This document shows positions 57,444 through 64,000 of a stretch of 64,000 bases of DNA, in pieces (position 1 is the first letter of the stretch; every line of letters begins with the position of its first letter). A program made the position numbers and the translations under genes. Below the pieces are notes generated by a model. The model made no database searches and had not been told where the DNA came from. It saw nothing but the letters and a program-made list of their open reading frames with translations. Source of the stretch: Kuschelorhynchus macadamiae (Eukaryota > Arthropoda > Insecta > Coleoptera > Curculionidae); the NCBI GenBank assembly GCA_030620095.1, contig JAUTXW010003409.1, positions 124,001 through 188,000 on the forward strand, read 5' to 3'.

Positions 57444-58600
57444 TCAGCAAAAATCAACTGTCGTATGAGAACTACAGTAACCAAGGAAATCAAAAGAACT
57501 GTTCAAACTGATTTCCATTTTGTATGCTATGCATGCTTCGCACAATTTTCGTATTCGTTTTAGGGAATTAAGCAAAATAACGGGATGATTTCGTAAATAG
57601 CGAAAATTTTCTCTTATTGCATTTCCTAAATCTTGGACATTATCATAGTGGTCTTTGTAAATTCTATTTTCCAGATATCCCCATAGAAAGAAATCTAAAA
57701 TCGACAAATCTGGGGACCTAGGGGACCATCTTATAGGTCCATTTGTTCCGATCCATTGATTGGTAAAATTATTGTCCAGAAATAATCTCGTCATTCCAGA
57801 ATTGTGTGCAGGAGCACCGTCCTGTTGAAAATAAATTTCGTTAATTTGCGCTAGAGGAACATCGTCAAGTAATTCAGGTATAGCTGCCTCTAAAATTTCT
57901 ATATAGCGATTGGCTGTTAGATTTCCCTCAAATATATAAAATTTTATGTGTTCCTAATATGAAGCAGGGCACATTTAGTCCAAACCTGCCCTGCTGTCTT
58001 CTGGGATATACTTGGTGTTGATTTTCCTGGGACCAGAATCTACTATTGTGCCTATTGAGTATACCAGAATTACTGAAATGTGCTTCATCTGACCATATAA
58101 CCTTCCTTTCAAAATCTCTAATCATATCGCATCTTTCTCGAAACCAATTGCAGCAGACTACCCGACGCTCTGCATCCCCTGGCTGTAAGTGCTGTACGAG
58201 CCTAAATTTGTATGGGTGGTATTTGTGCTTTTTTAGAATTTCTTGAACTCTAGTTTTTGGAATCCCTGTGCTCTTTTCACTGGCCCTACAAGAGTTTGTA
58301 GGGTAAGCTTCTGCATTAGCCAAAACCGTAATTTCCTCAGTTATGTTTTCGTACGAGGTTTGATAAATGATCCGTGATTAAGTAAATTCTTTTTATCCGA
58401 TAAAAAGTGGATATATTAGGTTGCCTCCTTTCTGGATATCTAAATAAAAATTAAGCAATAGTATTTCAACATACCTAGAAATTAACTATTTACCTGTTAA
58501 AATACATCTCAGAAGCCGCTTCAACATTTTCATTACTTAATATAAAACAAGCTAACATATCGTACTTTTCATGATGTTCGAAAGTTTGGTTTTCTTCCAT
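57444..58600 (-). pseudogene. Mariner transposase with 54-bp intron (element H), DD41D
   Basis: Exon 1 from ATG 58600 (MEENQTFEHHEKYDMLACFI, ending EMYFNR). After the intron comes YPERRQPNIS, a frame loss near 58350, then ANAEAYPTNSCRASEKSTGI (HTH), KKHKYHPYKFRLVQHLQPGD, VIWSDEAHF (first Asp), LNRHNSRFWSQENQH and GRFGLNV. A deletion/frameshift at about 57960 precedes FEGNLTANRYIEILEAAIPE, IYFQQDGAPAHN (second Asp) and WSPRSPDLSILDFFLWG (third Asp, 41 residues on). The C-terminal RKLCEACIAYKMEI lacks the usual GG. Close to element I in sequence; not functional. Confidence 0.82.
58440..58493 (-). other. Intron of 54 bp in element H transposase
   Basis: AACAG|GTAAATAG ... TTTTTATTTAG|ATATCC on the minus strand, phase 2. 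Splicing gives FNRYPERRQP, matching uninterrupted FNTFPERRQP in element I. Confidence 0.8.
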
Positions 58601-59066
58601 AATAATACAAATATATTTTTCCACAATAAATAAATACAAAAAACTAGCGCTATATTTTATATACGCGTACAAAATTGGGAAATGTCATTTGCTTCCAAGA
58701 AAACAAAAGAGAACGGCATCGTTTTGCATGGCCTACTGCAAAATTTGGGATGATAATTATAAAAAATTAGGATTTTTGTTGTTGTTTATTAAAATAGACC
58801 TATACTATTATATATTTTTGAGAAGCTGAGAATCAATTTCTGGACAAATATACAGGGTGTCCCATTTAAAAAAACACAACTTTGGGTCATATCTAAAAAA
58901 TAACAACTCAAATGAAAAATATGACTACGCCACTGGATCAAGCGTAAAAAACTGCATCAGCAGCAATTTTTCCCTTTGCATTAAGTTAAAGGATAACCGA
59001 AGAAGGCTATGAAAATTTTGTTTACGGCTTCATAAGTTTCACAAAAAATTAGCTCAGGTTCGTGAA

Positions 59067-60013
59067 AACCGCAAGGTTCTATCTTTAAAAATAGGCGGGA
59101 TACCCTGCTTTTGCAACCAAATCCGGACACCCTGTACTTGTAATCCTGAATCTGGAATATCCACCCTTCATAATTTAATAAATTTAAGAATTTTCACCCT
59201 GAATACATAAAAAGATCTTTCTATGCCCGATTGAGCATAGGTTTTGCTGACACTTCTCTTTTAGTCTTAGTCTTTTACGTAGGATTACCTTGCTTTCCCA
59301 GACAAAAAAAAAATAATTACAGAGTTGCATAAGTGTAAAAATTATTTAAAAAATCTCTTTCAAAATGGTACATACGAATACTGCTAATTATTTAAGTCCC
59401 GTTAGTATTGGTAAAACATAAAACAATAATATAGCATTGAAATATGTAAAGGTACAAAATGAAATAAAAATTTTTCAAACAACAATTAAAGATATCTTTG
59501 ATCAGAGTCTCCATTGAGAATCTTAAATTGTTAATTAGCTAACCGCAAGGTTCTATCTTTAAAAATAGGCGGGATACCCTGCTTTTGCAACCAAATCCGG
59601 ACACCCTGTACTTGTAATCCTGAATCTGGAATATCCACCCTTCATAATTTAATAAATTTAAGAATTTTCACCCTGAATACATAAAAAGATCTTTCTATGC
59701 CCGATTGAGCATAGGTTTTGCTGACACTTTTCTTTTAGTCTTAGTCTTTTACGTAGGATTACCTTGCTTTCCCAGACAAAAAAAAATAATTACAGAGTTG
59801 CATAAGTGTAAAAATTATTTAAAAAATCTCTTTCAAAATGGTACATACGAATACTGCTAATTATTTAAGTCCCGTTAGTATTGGTAAAACATAAAACAAT
59901 AATATAGCATTGAAATATGTAAAGGTACAAAATGAAATAAAAATTTTTCAAACAACAACTAAAGATATCTTTGATCAGAGTCTCCATTGAGAATCTTAAA
60001 TTGTTAATTAGCT
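59067..60013 (+). repeat. 474-bp tandem duplication
   Basis: 59067-59540 is repeated at 59541-60013 with only a few differences (CTTCTC/CTTTTC, one A-run length, CAATT/CAACT). The unit starts inside the right arm of mariner H and includes its terminus ACACCCTGTACTTG, so that end exists twice. Confidence 0.92.
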
Positions 60014-61474
60014 AGATTAATTTTAGTTTTTTAATAAATGATTATTATGAAATGTTTTGCACACACTTGGACCTAATCTAATTTAGTAGTAGGTAAATCC
60101 TCTCCTTGTAATCCACTTCAGCCGCATCGACGAAAGTTCATTCAATCGTTTTTTTACATTTAAAATTAAAACTTTTGAAACTTAAAAATAAAAGTAATAC
60201 TGTCTCTCATCCCTCTACTTCCACAATTTGCAATGCAACAAACACAAAGCACTTTAAGGTCAAAAAATAAAAATAAAAAAACAAAGTCCCTTATAACCCT
60301 GTGTAAAAATTCGATTTGTTGGTCCTGGCCGTCAAAAACAGCTGATCGGTGACGTTGAAGTGATAGATCGTTGGAGTGCCTTATTGTATCGGGTTTATCT
60401 ATTTATACCAAACCTCAGTCAATTCCAGTAACGGGAACTGTTTTTTACGTTTATTTTATTTTGTACTTTTTAGCATTTTTTACAATTTTCTTGGCATCAC
60501 GGGATAAATGTTTTTCTTTTAAATACCACTTCCTACTATACTACTACCATTATCGCCACATTCTTTTTTAAACTTGATAACACAATAACACAGCTTTAAC
60601 TTTGAAAAAATAGCAGATATTTTACTAAATGCAGAGTTTGACAAACACACATATACTAATATAAATAAAATTTTATATTAGTATTTGCAGTTAAACATTT
60701 TAACATCTAAACCTGTATTCAGATATCCAATATCTATAGGATTTTACGGCTAAGGGTAGGCGGTAAGTTTAATGCAGGGAAGAAATGAATCAACCAATAA
60801 TTTTGAATCGGACTTTACCATAGACAAAGAACGATCATAGCATTAAGAACAGTTCAAAAAATTAAGTGAAGTGTTTAAATTGAGCGGAGAAACATAATAG
60901 AAACACAACACTTCGCACGGGAGAAATGTGCACCGCCAGAAAAAAAAATTGAGAGGAATAATACCAGCATGACGTAGTGCCAACCTCGTTGCAAAAGTTA
61001 GATGCATTTTTTACGCCATAATGTTTCATAATAATAAATGAACATTTAAGTGAACTCATTTAAGTCTGGCATTTTACAGTAATAAAGATTACGTATAATT
61101 ACAAGTGTGACCCATAAAAAGTTAAATTTATGTACAGAGATATAAAACTAGTCACGAACGGCTGTAATAATGTCTAGGACTTATATTTATATCCGCATTT
61201 TGTCCAGAGAATGGTAAATCAATATTTGCCAGGTGAAAATATTAATTTTAAATATCAATGATCTTACTGAAATTGTTAATTTAAAATGAATTTACTGACG
61301 AAAGGTCAACCTTGTACCTAAGCATTGAAAATGCCAGATAATATTTTGGCGAAATGCCTACGGAATTTGCGGGTCTCTACACTAATCTACAGACCAACGG
61401 ATGTTCTCACTGACCTATAAAAAAATGTATTTATTTATTTTTGAAAAGTTGTAGATGTGGTAATGACTTTGGGT
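60014..61474. other. Gene-free stretch
   Basis: AT-rich; no feature with family similarity found on either strand. Confidence 0.45.
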
Positions 61475-64000
61475 CAGGGGCGTGCAGCCCATGGAAGCAA
61501 GGGAAGCAGTGCTTCCCCAAAAAAAAATTACAAAACATCTTCTAAAATGTAATTTTTGAAATAGGAAACCATTAATTTAGTTTATATTAAAAATGCTAAA
61601 ATATTATCTTAATTATCAAGCCCATAATAAATGCGGCCTTGACTCCGGCCCAGCCACAATAGAATATCGAATAGAACCTATGTGGGCCGCTAGCTTCTCC
61701 GCAGCCAAGTCCTGTAAGCTTGATTTCCTGTGAATCGAGCCAGAGGTTATTGAACTTTCCACCGGCTGTTTGCAATTTTTGCATTTCAGTCGCGTGCTTT
61801 AAGTGGTGGCGGAAGCTATCGTTGGAGTAGGTTCATTGTTTGAACGGCTATCCGTGCGTTGTGTGATACGTACGTCGCGTCGTGCATGGTGCGATATGGA
61901 AGACAATAATACGGACGTGGATATGCAAATACCGTCAACTTCGACTGTCGGTAATAAAGTTAAAAATGTTGGAGAATTTAGTAAGAAGAGTGTGTGTGAA
62001 TGTGTGGTGTGTGTCTTAATAATAAAGGGATTTTCAACATTAAACTTCGCTGATAAGCTTCAAATAATTTCCAAAGGAAGAGCAAAACCGCCTATGAAAA
62101 ATTTAACCACAAAAATGAAAAACTGTATTAGACATTTTTATCCGGAAAAACAATACGAACAATTTGAATGGCTAACAGGGTGTGAAAATATAAGTGAATT
62201 ATTTTGTTGGCCATGTTTACTTTTTGAAAATGAAAAAGATCTCTGGAATAAAACTGGTTTTTCCGATTTAAGCAATTTTCATAAAGCTGTAAAAAGACAC
62301 ATTATGTCCAAAGGGCATTTGCAGGCCGTCATAAAAGAAAAAGTCCCGGACAAAACCAGAATTGAACACGCCCTTAATAAACAGTTGGAAATTAGTCACC
62401 GCCAACACAATGAACTAGTCGATAAAAATAGGCAAATATTAAGAAGACTTATCGATGTTGTTTGTTTTCTCGGACAGCAAGAACTGGGATGTAGAGGTCA
62501 TGACGAAACAGGGGTTTCTACAAATAGAGGAACTTTTCAAGATTTACTTAGTTTAATGTCTAAATATGATGATTGCTTAAAAAATCATTTAGAGCAGTCT
62601 AGCGTTTTTCGCGGAACGTCGAATCGAATCCAGCATGGTTTAATTTCCGCTATTGCAACCATTATTCTAAAAATAATTAAGCAGGAGAGTGGCGAGGCGC
62701 GGTTCATTGCTATTGTTCTGAACGAAACAACTGATATCACTAATTTTAGCGAATTATCTATAGTAATACGCTACGTTAAAACAGACGGAAGTATTCAAGA
62801 GCGATTTTTAGGTTTTAAGAATGTGTCCGAAAATCGTAAAGCAGATGCATTATGTACCGTAGTTTATAACGTTACTAAAGAAACTAATGGAGAGAAAAAA
62901 TTAGTTGCTCAAAGCTATGATGGAGCTGCAGTGATGGCAGGACAATTAGGGGGTCTGCAACCTGAAGTTCGAGAAACTTTCCCAAGTGTTGTGTTTGTCC
63001 ATTGTTTTGCTCATAAATTAAATTTAGTTTTATCCCAGTCCATCAATCACATTAAAGAGTGTAAAGTATTTTTCGTTACTTTAAGTGGTATGTCAACAAA
63101 ACGTGCACAAGCTTCCTTCTAGGTGGAACTATAATGGAAAACTTGTATTAACAGTATCTGAAAATCGTGAATCACTGATTAAACTATTTAAGCATATAGT
63201 AGAAAATAATGAAACGTGGGACTCAGAAGCAATAAGTAGTTCGAGGGGGTTTTTGGACTGTTTGAAACAATTTTAATTATTTGTTGAACATATTTTCAGA
63301 AATATTTCCATTCTCGGGCAACGTTTTTAATGTATTACCAACTAAAACAAATGAAATTGCTTTTTGTCTGAAAAAAGTGGATGATTTTAAGTCCATGTTA
63401 AGCCAAAAAAAGAGATGACTTTGACCTATTTTGGGAAAAAACGATGACATTAAATGTAGAGCGACAAGCCAGGCGTCTTCGAACATTCAAGGTGGGAGAT
63501 GTTCAAACATCACACAGATGCCTCTTTTATGAAATAATCGATCAAATTCAGCAACAAATAAACTATAGATTTAACGGTTTAAATGATTTTAAATTCCTCG
63601 AGCTCTGCAATTTTGATGCATTTAAAGGAAAAACTTTTCCAGAAGATGCGTTTAAATCTCTTCTTCATTATGGCCAGTTCTTCGACCGAGTGTTACTGCG
63701 ATCTGAACTAAAAGTGATTTACGAAACTGATGACATTAGCGCAAAAAATAACGCACTAATGCAATTTTTAAAAGACAAGGAGCTGAAAGATGCTTACACC
63801 GAAGTGTCGAAATTGTGTGAATTAGTATTGAAAATACCTGCCACAAGGTCATCAGTAGAACGCAATTTTTTAACACTTAACGTATAAAAAATTTCGTGAA
63901 AAATTCAACGGGGCAGGAGAGACTTTCGCATACATCGCTGTTGTCCATTGAAAATAAACTTCTCCAAAATATGTCGGAGCATCGACGTTTTTATGATGAC
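61475..64000 (+). mobile_element. hAT element, right end outside window
   Basis: CAGGGGCGTGCAGCCCATGG at 61475 is a hAT-style terminus about 400 bp before the transposase. CTTTGGGT (61467-61474) would be the left 8-bp target duplication, which cannot be checked because the other end is beyond 64000. Confidence 0.6.
61803..64000 (+). pseudogene. hAT transposase (TTF-type zinc finger, ZMYM1-like), frameshifted
   Basis: The first frame (61803-63122) has a TTF-type zinc finger (FCWPCLLFENEKDLWNKTGF; FHKAVKRHIMSKGHLQ), LGCRGHDETGV, SVFRGTSNRIQHGL, FIAIVLNETTDITNFSELS (first catalytic region, with Asn where Asp is usual) and AQSYDGAAVMAGQLGG (second Asp), then HCFAHKLNLVLSQS. Frame changes follow at about 63120, 63280, 63415 and 63881. 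Later frames give NETWDSEAISSSRGFLDC, CNFDAFKGKTFPEDAF, ELVLKIPATRSSVERNF and RLSHTSLLSIENKLL, the C-terminal dimerisation motif. The start may be 61803 or the Met at about 61896. Non-functional as it stands. Confidence 0.8.

Larger units (their letters stand above)
56794..59134 (-). mobile_element. Mariner element H, 2,341 bp
   Basis: Ends CAGGGTGTCCGGATTTGG on both sides (right reversed), flanked by TA at 56792-56793 and 59135-59136. Arms 56794 to about 57272 and about 58712-59134, with an internal GGGACACCCCGTATATTTG (57110) mirrored at 58850. The transposase is on the minus strand. The last ~68 bp of the right arm are part of a tandem duplication. Confidence 0.88.

Overview
This window looks like AT-rich, repeat-saturated nuclear DNA from an insect, or at least an arthropod. 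The evidence is indirect: many IS630-Tc1-mariner transposons with TACAGGGTG-type ends, Penelope-like elements, a Helitron whose ends resemble the Lep1 type known from insects, a CR1/Jockey-like LINE, pogo, hAT and insect-type Crypton remnants, plus long (TA)n tracts. I found no host gene, tRNA, rRNA, CRISPR array or viral gene. Almost every supportable coding region belongs to a mobile element.

Layout. 0-2.5 kb: tail of a Penelope-like element (PLE) and a decayed mariner (A). 2.5-3.6 kb: hAT transposase relic, minus strand. 3.8-8.6 kb: mariner M1 with about 0.95-kb inverted arms, its transposase split by a 1,289-bp Helitron. 8.6-13.6 kb: MITEs and a pogo/Tigger 5' end. 13.6-17.2 kb: (TA)n tracts and mariner B with an intact 356-aa transposase. 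17.3-23.0 kb: a complete two-ORF LINE with a candidate 11-bp target duplication. 24.1-24.8 kb: internally deleted hAT. 25.1-28.3 kb: a PLE interrupted by mariner C. 28.75-29.44 kb: three tandem units of about 224 bp, each with a hammerhead-like core (candidate retrozyme), followed by a degenerate repeat with a period of about 126 bp. 31.1-33.2 kb: mariner D, whose inverted arms include its own first coding exon. 33.2-39.6 kb: two Crypton remnants, a LINE fragment and a pogo-like pseudogene. 41.1-44.4 kb: a second retrozyme-like plus 126-bp repeat locus, then mariner G with an intron. 45.1-47.4 kb: mariner I with an intact 354-aa transposase. 47.4-50.4 kb: LINE ORF2, minus strand. 50.5-54.7 kb: composite M2, with 0.8-kb arms enclosing an intron-containing Tc1-like gene. 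55.4-55.7 kb: GIY-YIG remnant. 56.8-59.1 kb: mariner H, followed by a 474-bp tandem duplication. 61.5 kb to the end: a hAT element that runs out of the window.

Functionally, the only complete protein sets are the LINE (ORF1 RNA-binding protein plus ORF2 endonuclease/reverse transcriptase) and the mariners B and I. The other coding regions are broken. The nesting gives a relative chronology: Helitron after M1, mariner C after its PLE, and mariner I after the LINE at 47.4-50.4 kb. The most unusual signals are the hammerhead-bearing tandem array, the exon-containing inverted arms of mariner D, the variable short introns in related transposases, and the repeated TACAGGGTGT modules inside the long arms.
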